Source: Siphonodentalium dalli (lineage: Eukaryota; Mollusca; Scaphopoda; Gadilida; Siphonodentaliidae). Taken from it: 64,000 bases of DNA. Every line of letters starts with the position of its first letter. The first letter of the stretch is position 1. Location: contig CP136063.1 in assembly GCA_032622095.1 (NCBI GenBank), positions 30,382,987-30,446,986 of the forward strand. The letters run 5' to 3'. A program made the position numbers and the translations under genes. A model generated the notes under the pieces. It ran no database searches. It saw only the letters and a list, made by a program, of their open reading frames with translations, and was not told the DNA's origin. Positions 23,138-32,543 of the stretch are shown here, one piece after another.

Positions 23138-23393
23138 CGCCACGATAAAGGATATTGTTGGTAATATATAATTAGAGAAGCTGGTTCAATCGAAACGTTT
23201 TATATAAGACAATGACAAGATAATAAACCAAAGCACATGCGAACGCAGTAGGTGTTCGATTGAGAAACCGAGTTAACACAGTAGGTGTTCGATTGGGAAT
23301 CCAAGGAAACACAGTAGGTGTTCGATCGGGAATCTCTATACCGGACGTACCGTAACTACGCCGAACAAGTAATGCGAACCAATGTTATGGCGC
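23138..23393 (-). repeat. 5' LTR of the 17.9-23.4 kb element
   Basis: It matches the 3' LTR over 256 bp with no difference seen by eye, including the three enhancer-like repeats and TATATAA. Confidence 0.85.
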
Positions 23394-23559
23394 GGCCTTT
23401 GATTTATTTCTAGGAGTTGAAAAGCCCGGGGGGATTCCCCAGTCTAAAAATAGATGTATCCGTCCGCACAGTTAACAAGTTACCATCCTTATGGCAGTGG
23501 TATCTTAGCGTAGCGATGAGAGATAACTCTGCCTGGAGTTTGCGTCTGTTGGTCTCAAG

Positions 23560-24237
23560 ACGAGAGGTCCGGTTCATTTTCCGGCACGAAATTATCGCCG
23601 TCTCTGATTCCGGTTACTTAGATTGAATTGATCAGAAACCTAATTTCACTAACATCTTGTCTCTATTTGGTGAAATACCCATCAGTTGAACGACATATAT
23701 TCTTTATTGCCTCTTTTTGGGGAGAGAATGTTGTGACTTTAAACCGCCCGGTAACACACTTACTCACATGTAGACTGTGTATTCATCTATCGTTTCGTGG
23801 ATGGTACTTCTAATCACAACCACATATTTAGACGCACGTTTATTGCGCACAAGACGGTATTTCCTTCGTTCGATTGATACGAGATCCTTCCTTATTTTCT
23901 TCTTCTTTTAACTATCCACCCATTTAGGGCGAAACATTCTGGTATGTACATACCAGGGTATGTACAGTATCTAGATTAATAAAACAACAATTGATTACAT
24001 GTCACGGAGATGTGCAGGTCTGACTAGTCTGTGCAAAATTTTACTTGTGAACAGTTCACGAATATCTTTAGCCAAGAGACGGAGATCGGTATCTTGAACG
24101 GTCTCGCTGCCACGGGCGAGGAGAAATCATTGAACATCGATGGACCAAGAATGAACTGCAGCTTATCTATAAATATAGCCACTACCGGTACATGTACACG
24201 AGATAAACAGCGGATATATATGACTACACGGTATATC
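23560..24237. repeat. 5' flank of zinc-finger block B (paralogous to 60560-61000)
   Basis: From GAGGTCCGGTTCATTTTCCGG through the CGCACGTTTATTGC region the sequence parallels 60560-60880, upstream of copy C. The last ~110 bp before the ATG instead match copy A and contain two direct copies of a GAGATAAACAGCGGATATAT motif. Confidence 0.7.
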
Positions 24238-24245
24238 TGACGTCA
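24238..24245 (+). promoter_or_regulatory. CRE-like TGACGTCA upstream of zinc-finger gene B
   Basis: A perfect CREB/ATF palindrome 53 bp before the ATG, at the same distance as in copy A. A TATATAGG motif lies between it and the ATG. Confidence 0.45.
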
Positions 24246-24290
24246 CGAGATAAACAGCGGATATATAGGACTATCTGACTATTCTACACA

Positions 24291-24572
24291 ATGGGAGATG
24301 CTAACCTGAATAACCATGAGACCACCAACACAGAGAATAAACGACATCATTGTGACGTATGCGGGAAACTGTTCGCCACTCCAGGCAGCTTGGTGAGACA
24401 TAAGATAATCCACACCGGCGATTATAAGCCTCACCATTGTGATTTATGTGGAAAATCATTTAATACATCGAGCAGCTTGGTGACACACAAGAGAATCCAC
24501 ACCGGCGATAAGCCTTACCATTGTGATATATGCGGGAAATCGTTTAATACGTCGAGCAACTTGGTGACACAT
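24291..24572 (+). pseudogene. C2H2 zinc-finger protein, paralogue B, 5' part (split by retrotransposon)
   Basis: Starts MGDANLNN like the other copies. It encodes two full fingers (HCDVCGKLF.., HCDLCGKSF..) and most of a third ([18 protein letters not shown]), then hits the inserted element at 24573. Reading on into the LTR adds eight residues and a stop at 24596, so the present product would be a 101-residue, two-finger stub. The reading frame resumes without loss at 36415; the interruption is exactly one 5-bp target duplication plus the 11.8-kb element. No introns. Before the insertion the gene would have had 11 fingers and was otherwise open up to the degraded last finger. Confidence 0.9.
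24568..24572. repeat. Target-site duplication CACAT, left copy (right copy 36410-36414)
   Basis: CACAT flanks the 24573-36409 element on both sides, and the uninterrupted gene sequence in paralogues has it once (GTGACACATCAGAG). A 5-bp duplication is typical of Ty3/gypsy integrase. Confidence 0.9.
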
Positions 24573-24835
24573 ATTGTAAAAATTGGCTGTATATAATAAC
24601 CAGTTACAATATAATATATAATAATGAACATACTTACTATTAATACATCTTGACACAAACGAGGATTACAAAGGATATAAACTGTAGAATATACGTCTGG
24701 ATGGTTCGGTTTCTTTTTTGTTCTGATTTCTCCGGTTGCTGGTCCACTCGATTTCGACTCCGGATCCTCAGTATAATTTCCGGTCTAATAAGACTTTCTG
24801 CACCATATTTCCGGTTTAATCCCAATTTCACAACA
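24573..24835 (-). repeat. 3' LTR of the TatD-bearing element
   Basis: 263 bp, sense strand TGTTGTGAAATTGG..CCAATTTTTACAAT, with inverted tips. It contains several CCGG(A/G) motifs, two of them ACCGGAAAT (ETS-like), and a GTAAGT donor-like motif. No difference from the 5' LTR was seen. Confidence 0.9.
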
Positions 24836-24851
24836 CTATTCCCTTTTCTTA
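24836..24851 (-). promoter_or_regulatory. Polypurine tract
   Basis: Minus strand TAAGAAAAGGGAATAG directly abuts the 3' LTR. Confidence 0.75.
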
Positions 24852-25350
24852 ATAAAAGCTGTTTCCCCCCGTGACGAAATGAATCCCAATTTCTGAATGA
24901 TGACTCCAAAGTTTCTTATTGATAAATGGCGAATCCAAAGTTGTTGAAGAATGATGAATCCAAAGTGTTTTACACAGAACTTTACACAATCACAGAAGTT
25001 CACAACACAATAACATAAAAAATAACACTGCACCTACTGGCGTACAGCGTCGGAATGAAACAGTATGTCATGATCATACAAAATGTCAGTCAAGGCAGTT
25101 TACAAATCCCTGGTGGTATATAATCAGTCCTGTAAGGTTTACCGGACTGACTCCAAGGATGTGTATAATCAGCTTTACTGACTTGGTCTCCAGTTGGCGG
25201 TATTGTTAATCAAAATGAGCACTCTCTAAATTTTGGAAAGTAGTAGTAATGAGCAGAAATTTGAGCATGAGAGTGTCTCCTATGAGCCGAAAACCCAAAA
25301 AATAATTTGGAACACCTGATCAACTGACATAAGTAGGGTGAATATGGAGT
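24852..25350 (-). other. 3' non-coding region of the element
   Basis: About 500 bp between the ORF3 stop and the polypurine tract, with no coding signal. Confidence 0.6.
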
Positions 25351-28251
25351 TTAACGGTTGATCGGCTGGATGCCATACAGTCTTTGGGCATTTTCCTGTG
25401 TCCGAGCTAACACATCCTCCGGGGATGTTCCCAGGATCCGTGCTAAGGAGACAGCAACCTCCCCAATGACTGCAGGGGTGGTAAAAGGACGTCCCTGCGA
25501 ACCGAAATGGGGTGCGTCAGACTCTAAAAGTAACCTGCCTGGCTTGATGCTTCGAATAGCATCTTTCTGGACTTCATTAAAGCCGGCACAGGCTGTGGTG
25601 ACCCCGAAATAAGTGTTAGGTCTGAGATACGACCACCGGTCAACCATTTCTCTACATCCCGTGAAACAGTGGAAATGAATCGCTTGATGTTCGCGGGTTT
25701 CGGTTCTGACTTTATCCAGGGCGTTGTAGCTGACATCCTGACCCATATGCTGGCCAGGCCCCCCTCTTAAATGCATAATTAGGGGTTTGCCCCACAAACG
25801 CACCATCTCCAAAATTTGCCGGAAGAGATTATCCTGAATCAGTTGATCGCTATCCGGTAAAATAATGGAACGATCAAGACCAATTTCGCCGATAGCCACG
25901 ACAGCCGGGTGTGCTATTAAAGCCTTGAATTTATTCATTGTGGCTGGAACCAGTAACTGCTTGATTTTTTTCGGATGACACCCGACAGCAACCTTCCACT
26001 GAGAATCACAGGATAAGGTGTTGATATCTGGGTAATTATCGGGGTCGCAATAAATCTGGACGCCACCGATGACAGTGACGGGAAAGGACACCGAAATGTT
26101 AGTTGCCTGAATGGCTTCCAGTGCTGTGAATCTAGCATTCAGTTTGTGACTTTGACACATTCGATCAAGATGAAAATGAGAATCGATTCCCGTTAACTTC
26201 CGTTTTGGAATGCCAGACTGGCGAGCTAGTGCTTTTGTCATGGAGGTTAACACAGCTTTATAAGTCGGCTTTGGAAGGGTAACGGGAGTCGATTTGATGG
26301 ATGATGATGATCTAGCAGTTTTCACGCTGCTGGTAGGCTTAGTCGGCTTTGACACAGGAACGGGAGCCGACTTGGTGGATGATGATGATCTAGCAGTTTT
26401 CACGCTGCTGGTAGGCTTAGTCGGCTTTGAAACAGTAATGGGAGCCGACTTTGATGATGATGATCTAGCAGTTTTCACGCTGCTGGTAGGCTTAGTCGGC
26501 TTTGAAACAGTAATGGGAGCCGACTTTGATGATGATGATGATCTAACAGTTTTCACGCTGCTGGTAGCCTTAGTCGGCCCTGTGGTTGAGGGTTCGACTG
26601 GTAAGGTGTTGGTGCCTGTCTGAGATAAACAAGCTTTCTTTGCATCGGCTGTAACAGAAACCGGATGGGTACGTTTCCGCTCGATAGGCAGGGGATTATT
26701 CGCCCTGTACTGTTGTCTGGCTTCATACGTGTATTGTTGCCGGGCGTCGCAGATTTGCCTATACCGTTCCTTCCTCCTCTGCTTCCGGGTCAGACCGCTC
26801 AAAAGGTTGGTCGGAACCGGAGTAGATTTGGGCGGTTGTACAGGTGAGGTTGATATAATTGGTTTCACCGTTGCGGCCGAATTGACCTCGTGTTCGACTG
26901 TATAAAAATCATGGATTATGCAGGCCGCTGCTATAGCCGTGGGAGCTCGCTCGGGTTTGAAAAGGCCAGAGGCTGAAATGGTGGCCCGAGCTTCATTTAA
27001 CTCATCGACTGGGATTCGATTTTTGACAATGCGATCCCTCAGAATATCCATCAACCAAAAGTGGGAATTCGACTTTTGGAATTTCTGTATTTCACTGTCG
27101 GGCAGTTTATTTAGAATGGCTGCCAAGACCCGCCAATGGGTCAAACATGCGTTCGAATTGATCCGCGGTGCTATGCTGAACCCACTTGCTGGAGGGGTCA
27201 CTCCCATATCAGAGCCAAATGTTCGGATATGGTTGAGTGCCATTACTCCCAAGAAACAGGGCGTAGGAATTGCCTTTAAGTCCCAGTGTTCGTTAAGTAA
27301 ATATCTTAGCTTGGTGAGACGAGATTGCTCATCCAGCTCCCGAACATCTGGGCACAAAACTGCAGCGAAATGACTTAAGTCGTCCCTAACCTGTTGACGA
27401 AATATTTTGGGCACAGCCCCATAAATGTTGTCAAATTGCCACCAGCATGGTTTAACATGCTGCGTGTAAAAGTGATGCCGTTGCTGGCCCATAATAGGAC
27501 GGTCACAGTCCTTAAACACACAATGGTCGGGAAGTTGTGTGTCTCGACCGCCGGTACTAACTTCCTTTGACCCTGAAAAGGAAGAGCTTTGTGAGGCTAT
27601 GGTTACAGTTGGAATTTTAGCTTTTGGTGGGCCCACTTGGTCACTTCCAGTGTCGTCCAATATAGCATGAGATATATATCTCACGCACTGTTCGTCCACT
27701 ATGCAAGCTGGTGGATGGAAGGCTTCCTCAATCAACTTGCATAGAGGGTTAACGTTGGCAACCGCTTGAGTCTGTATTGGCTCGCTAACGGCTGGTGTTT
27801 GCTGTGATAAGTTTTCATCAGAGTCCACCTGCATAGACTCGACCGCTTGAGTTTGAATGGACTCAGTCACGGGAACCTCAGGCAGACTCGTCAGGAAACT
27901 TGGATAGAACAGGTCTATTATAGATTTGCCTTCCGTGGGGGATACGTTAATTTCCTCCTTTGCCGAGGCCGAATTAGCCTCACTCACTTCGACACCAATC
28001 AAGTTATCGATAGACTTTAAAATGTCTGATACTGGCAAAGGGGATAACATAGGTTTGGAAGAATTATCCAATTGAATATTAGGCAAATTCATACCTGCTG
28101 CATCCATAATTTCAACCCGCTCCCCACTGGACGAATTGTCCTCTGGCGGCTGGCTGTGCTCCTCATCAGAATCGATGTGCAGAGCCTCTGTGTCGACAGC
28201 AGTATTGTGCTCCTCATCAGAATCGATGTGCAGAGCCTCTGCGTCGCTCAT
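25351..28251 (-). CDS. ORF3: retrotransposon-encoded TatD-family metallonuclease with C2H2-like motif
   Basis: 966 residues. The N-terminus has a doubled EALHIDSDEEH motif in an acidic, disordered region. Residues 244-265 form a C2H2-like motif (C244-x4-C249-x10-H260-x4-H265); about 270-450 is probably helical and unrecognised. About 480-670 is basic Ser/Lys/Pro-rich with four copies of a ~25-residue SVKTARSSSS repeat. Residues 688-966 are a complete TatD domain: DSHFHLD (H692, H694), GEIGLD (E789), MHLRG (H827), HFHCFTG (H861) and LESDAP (D912), i.e. all metal ligands of this family. TatD proteins are metal-dependent DNases; human TATDN2 is reported to act on R-loops. Position after pol is that of env in retroviruses, but no signal peptide or membrane segment is visible. 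A role in cDNA or hybrid processing, or against host DNA, is inference. The start ATG at 28251 overlaps the stop of a short upstream ORF (ATGA). Confidence 0.93.
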   Translation of the reverse strand: MSDAEALHIDSDEEHNTAVDTEALHIDSDEEHSQPPEDNSSSGERVEIMDAAGMNLPNIQLDNSSKPMLSPLPVSDILKSIDNLIGVEVSEANSASAKEEINVSPTEGKSIIDLFYPSFLTSLPEVPVTESIQTQAVESMQVDSDENLSQQTPAVSEPIQTQAVANVNPLCKLIEEAFHPPACIVDEQCVRYISHAILDDTGSDQVGPPKAKIPTVTIASQSSSFSGSKEVSTGGRDTQLPDHCVFKDCDRPIMGQQRHHFYTQHVKPCWWQFDNIYGAVPKIFRQQVRDDLSHFAAVLCPDVRELDEQSRLTKLRYLLNEHWDLKAIPTPCFLGVMALNHIRTFGSDMGVTPPASGFSIAPRINSNACLTHWRVLAAILNKLPDSEIQKFQKSNSHFWLMDILRDRIVKNRIPVDELNEARATISASGLFKPERAPTAIAAACIIHDFYTVEHEVNSAATVKPIISTSPVQPPKSTPVPTNLLSGLTRKQRRKERYRQICDARQQYTYEARQQYRANNPLPIERKRTHPVSVTADAKKACLSQTGTNTLPVEPSTTGPTKATSSVKTVRSSSSSKSAPITVSKPTKPTSSVKTARSSSSKSAPITVSKPTKPTSSVKTARSSSSTKSAPVPVSKPTKPTSSVKTARSSSSIKSTPVTLPKPTYKAVLTSMTKALARQSGIPKRKLTGIDSHFHLDRMCQSHKLNARFTALEAIQATNISVSFPVTVIGGVQIYCDPDNYPDINTLSCDSQWKVAVGCHPKKIKQLLVPATMNKFKALIAHPAVVAIGEIGLDRSIILPDSDQLIQDNLFRQILEMVRLWGKPLIMHLRGGPGQHMGQDVSYNALDKVRTETREHQAIHFHCFTGCREMVDRWSYLRPNTYFGVTTACAGFNEVQKDAIRSIKPGRLLLESDAPHFGSQGRPFTTPAVIGEVAVSLARILGTSPEDVLARTQENAQRLYGIQPINR
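26290..26585 (-). repeat. In-frame ~78-bp coding repeats in ORF3
   Basis: Four nearly identical copies encode SKPTKPTSSVKTARSSSS-type units rich in Ser, Lys and Pro. Their near-identity suggests recent expansion; they form a basic linker before the nuclease domain. Confidence 0.85.
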
Positions 28252-28274
28252 TCTATAATCTTACTCGTACTCAT

Positions 28275-28292
28275 GCTGAAAATAGAAAGAGG
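28275..28292 (-). promoter_or_regulatory. Candidate 3' splice site for the ORF3 mRNA
   Basis: On the minus strand CCTCTTTCTATTTTCAG ends 24 nt before the ORF3 ATG, a strong polypyrimidine-CAG acceptor in the gap between pol and ORF3. A GTAAGT donor-like motif lies in the 5' LTR at 36206-36211 (minus strand). Together they would make a subgenomic mRNA as for env. Inference from sequence only. Confidence 0.5.
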
Positions 28293-28350
28293 CCTTACAG
28301 ACTGATTTATGGCTGAGCATGAGAGTTCGAGTAGAAGCTTATAAAACATA

Positions 28351-31300
28351 TTAACATCTCGGGCATCGATAGGTGTCTAATTGATCAGCTTCTTCCTGTG
28401 TAATATTAACACATTCACCATGGTACCAATCATTGCAATAATCACACTGGAGCATCAATTTTCCACCCCATTTTTTCTGACATACGCAAAAAAGGCCAGT
28501 GGATCTCTCAAGTGTGACTTCTCCCGTCTCATGGAAGCGTTTTAAACATTTAGTTAGCCATGGCGGAATGGTTCGATCGTGACACTTTTTCAGTCGATCG
28601 TGATTTACCACATTGGTGGCACTTTTAAAAAATATTTTAAAAAGGTATGGCGTGTATACTTTAGCAATTATGCCTGGACCTTTCCAAAAAGAAGAAAGTT
28701 TTCGGGCTTTGCCTTTCTTTGTTGCGGTGTCCAACAAGTATACTAAATCACCAAGCTTATATTCAAATTTGTTAATTTTAACATCATAATCTCGCTTCAT
28801 TTTTTTACAAGCAGCCTTCAAGTGCTCACGCGCGAGTTCATGACAATCTTTATACTCTTTCACCAGCGTTTGCACATATTCGGCCGCGTTTTCATATTCT
28901 GGTATTTTTGAATTAAAATTAAAAACGAGATCTGACGGGTGATTTACCTCACGTCCCAGCATCATTCTATTTGGTGTAAAACCCGTAAGACGGTGTACCG
29001 ATGATCGCATGGCCCCGGCGAGCTGTGAAAGATACCTATCCCAGGAATTCTGGTTCTTATCAATATAACACCGGACGGCATTCATCAATGTCCGATTCTG
29101 GCGTTCTGCGGCCCCATTCGAGGAAGGTCGATATGGCGTGGTACGTGCCTTATGGATCTGAAGCGCTTCACACATAGCTGTGAACAGCTTTGATTCAAAA
29201 CACGACCCTTGATCAGAGAAAATTTGGAATGGGCATCCAAATCTCGAAAAGAACTCTTTAACAGCTGTGTATGCTGCTGTTTCGGCAGTCTGATCGGGTA
29301 ATGCTATAAATTCGACCCATTTGGTGAACTGACAGGTCATAACCAAAATATATTTATTTCCCTTCTGGCTGAGTGGCAACGGTCCCAAAAAATCAATATG
29401 TACACGTTCCATTGGGGCCCCAGCGTGGAAAGAAACCTGCTCCCATTTAGCATGTCGAACCGGTTTCTTGCCTTGATTACACTGGGGGCAGGCCGCCACG
29501 AATGTTTCAATATCTTCGCTAACCCCATACCAATAGTAATTTTGCCGTATCCGTTCTCGGGTACGGGTTACGCCCTGATGCCCTGATGCCGGAATATCAT
29601 GGGCGAGGGTCAGAATTTCAGTGGCAAACTTTCGTGGAATAACCAAGACTTGTTGGGAATCCCGCTTGATTTTGTACAACAATTTATTTTTTATGAGGAA
29701 ACGTTGCCGGTTTATCCAAATATACTTAGTAGCTTGGCTACTAATAAAAAGTTCACCTTCCCTGGGGTCTTTTCCAGTTTCTAACCACCCAATCACAGGG
29801 GCTAAGTCAGGGTCATAACGCTGAAATTCAGCGAGTTCGTCCAGAGTACATACATCCGCTAGGAGGGCATTATCCTTGGGGGTAGTGGTCTGTCGCACCC
29901 TGACTTCAGGTTTTAATCCCGATGATATTTCTAGGTCAACCTGGGAATGGGTCCAACCCGTGTTCGAACAGACGGAGTCTGTTGGTTCGTAGGGATCTTC
30001 CCACTCATCTCCCGGCTCCCACGAAAAACCTAGGGGAGGGTTTGGCTGACTATCTGTCTGGCGAATTGCCGGACTGGCGCTCTCAGATAGTTCGGCAAAC
30101 GTAATGGAACCTTTGGTTAGGGGAACCACATCGTCCACAGCATTTTCGAATCTGGTCCAGCTATTAAACACCCGAGTGCAATATTTACACCCACCACAAG
30201 GGAGATCAGAGAGTTTACACCCTGTGAAATACTCTTCACATGAGCCGTCCGCAGGAATTCTGGACAGCGCATCGGCATTTACGTGCAATGTTCCCTTGCG
30301 ATGCTCAATAACCATATTATACTCACCGAGTTCCTCTAACCACCTTGCAAGTTGTCCCTGCGGTTCCTTAAAGTTCATGAGCCACCTTAGGCTACTATGA
30401 TCAGTCCTTACCAAGAATTTCCGACCTAGCAGGTAGTGGCGAAATTGACGTATGAATCGTACTACTGCAAGAAGTTCTCGCCGTGTAGTACAATAACGCC
30501 GTTGTTGTGGGGACAGCACAAAACTACCAAAGGCGATAGCTTTCTCATTACCATCTTGGACTTGAATTAATTCCCCACCGATGGCAAAATTACTACTATC
30601 ACAGTCCAGAATAAAAAGGTCAGTTGAATTTGGTAGGCTCAGCACAGGTGGCGAGGTCAGCGCATCCTTGAGCCTATCAAATGCAACCTGCTGTTCTGGG
30701 TTCCATTTAAATTTATGTTTACCGGTGATGTCATATAGAGGTCGTGCTAACTCTGCATAATTTTTTATGAATAACCGATGATAATTAACTAGCCCACAAA
30801 AACTTTCTACCTCTCTAGTATTCTGGGGTACAGGCCAGCTTTGGACAACCTCTATAGATGATTCCATCATTTTCACACCTTGCTCACTCACAATTCTGCC
30901 CAGAAATTCAATACTTTTCTGAAAAAACTCACATTTACTGGGCTTGAGTTTAAGATTATATTTTCGGAACCGAGAGAGTACTTTTTCGATGTTTTCCAAA
31001 TGATTTTGAATCGAATTGCCCATCAGAACAACGTCGTCCAAGTACCCTAAACAGATATCCCAGTTCAGACCGTGCAATACCAAATTGATAACCCTACACC
31101 AAGTAAACGGGCTTCCAGTTAGGCCGAACGGCATTTTAATGAAATTGAAAATCCCGTATTTGGTCAGAAAGGCTGTTTTAGCACGGTCTTCGTCACGTAC
31201 GGTAACCTGATGATACGCAGCCAAACAGTCTGCCTTTCCGAACCACGAATTTCCACTAAGTGTGTCAAGACACTCATCAATTCGAGGCAAGGGGTAGACG

Positions 31301-32543
31301 TCTTTGCGGGTCACCGAGTTTATGACGCGATAGTCTATGCACCAGCGAATAGAGCCGTCCCGCTTTTTAACAAGGACAGGGGCTGATGCCCATTCCGACA
31401 CAGAGGGCTCGATGACCTTGGCCATCAAAAGCTTTTTCAAATGAGTTTCCTCTTGGTCGGCAAAGCATGCTGGGGTGCGCCTCATAGGCTGCTTAATTGG
31501 ACGAGCTCCCTCTAAAAGAGGAATACTATGCTCGATTTGGGAGAATGTACCCAAATCAAACTCGTCTTTTGCAAACACGTCTTGAAATTCCAGAAGTAGT
31601 TTTTCAAGGCGGGCTATGTCAGGCCCTGACAATAATTTCGAAGAGCGCTCAAATAGACTCTGTAAATATCCTGGAAGGGTGGAATTACCCACCAGGCGAT
31701 CTCCAGCGCTATTATTTGGGGAGCTCCCCGGAGATAAATAGTCCGGAGCAGATTCCGGCTTGGGCGCGCATGACTTGACGGAGTGTTCAATCACCTCATC
31801 AACTTCATAAGCTTCACCCACACATTGTAATTTATCTAAGATTATCTCTGAATGTTGAGAATTTATAAAACATACTTTTGGGGGGCTATACCCCGAGTGC
31901 AAAGTAGGCAAAATATACTCACCAAGTTGTTCATTGGGTTCAATAGTAAAATCAGCTAATGGTGGAATCGTTTCACACTGCAGTAACACAACTGACTGAG
32001 GGGGTATAACTGTTCGCTGATTGACTATAATTCTAGAAATTTTAGCCACTTTTGGTTTTACCTTGGGAATTGTAGGAATCCGACTCTTTCCCAAAAAGAT
32101 AGAACCTTTATTTGCCCCAATTTTTGCATCGTATTTAGTGAGAAAATCCATCCCAAGAAGCATGGGATCTTCAATGGGTGCTACATATATATTTTCACTA
32201 CACTCGAGTTCCCCAATGGTAATGTCTATGGGTCCCACCAACATACCTTCCATGTGACCATCACGAGCCGCCGTATTAAAGTGTAGAGATTTAATTAAGG
32301 GTGGCTCAGGGCTGAGTTGGTGAAACAATTTGTCAGAGATAATCGTAACATCGGCGGCTGTGTCTACTACTGCTTGGGTAACATGACCAGCTATTTTGAC
32401 CGGAACCTTGATGGCGGAGGCTGATTTAATTTGTTTAATAGTTAATTCCGGTTTGATTTCACCAGACGTTACATTTTTACCAGTTACGAGGTCATGAATT
32501 ATAATTGGGATCGGGCTCAGACCTCGGAAGTTGCCCCGTTCCC
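28351..32543 (-). CDS. Pol: protease, RT, RNase H, integrase with C-terminal PHD finger (-1 frame to gag)
   Basis: The frame is open from the slippery site at 32544-32550 through the gag stop, so Pol is probably made as Gag-Pol; no ATG is needed. Domains in order: aspartic protease (VVDTAADVT near 32360); RT with FGKADCLAAYHQV, MPFGLTGSPFTW and the YLDD box (about 31035); RNase H (ILDCDSSNFAIGG, about 30600); an integrase zinc domain HHCC (about 29560-29450); and a D,D-35-E core (HIDFLGPLP, FSDQGSCFE, NGAAERQNR, the last Glu exactly 35 residues after the second Asp). A GPY/F barrel (FWKGPGIIAKVY) follows. The last ~47 residues form a PHD-type C4HC3 zinc finger (CVC..CDYC..WYHGEC..CPRC). PHD fingers read histone H3 tails, so this may steer integration, as chromodomains do in chromoviruses. 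All catalytic residues are present. Confidence 0.95.

Larger units (their letters stand above)
17882..23388 (-). mobile_element. Ty3/gypsy-like LTR retrotransposon, complete, 5.5 kb, identical LTRs, broken ORFs
   Basis: Minus-strand element with order LTR, PBS, gag, protease, RT, RNase H, integrase, PPT, LTR. The two 256-bp LTR sequences (17879-18134, 23138-23393) look identical by eye, so insertion was recent. The pentamer GGCGC lies on both outer sides (17877-17881 and 23389-23393) and is the likely 5-bp target duplication, but the LTR tips share these bases, so the exact edges are uncertain by a few bp. One in-frame TAA in gag and one frameshift in integrase mean this copy cannot make a normal polyprotein without recoding. 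Order and RT features favour Ty3/gypsy over BEL/Pao. Confidence 0.9.

Noticed and set aside
17882-23388. BEL/Pao classification for the 17.9-23.4 kb element
   Set aside because: RT connection, RNase H and integrase resemble Ty3/gypsy (GLKSFIGAYK, GIGATL, D,D-35-E context), so gypsy-like is preferred; a tree would settle it.
25351-28251. ORF3 as an envelope glycoprotein
   Set aside because: No signal peptide, transmembrane helix or furin-type site is visible; the C-terminus is clearly TatD.
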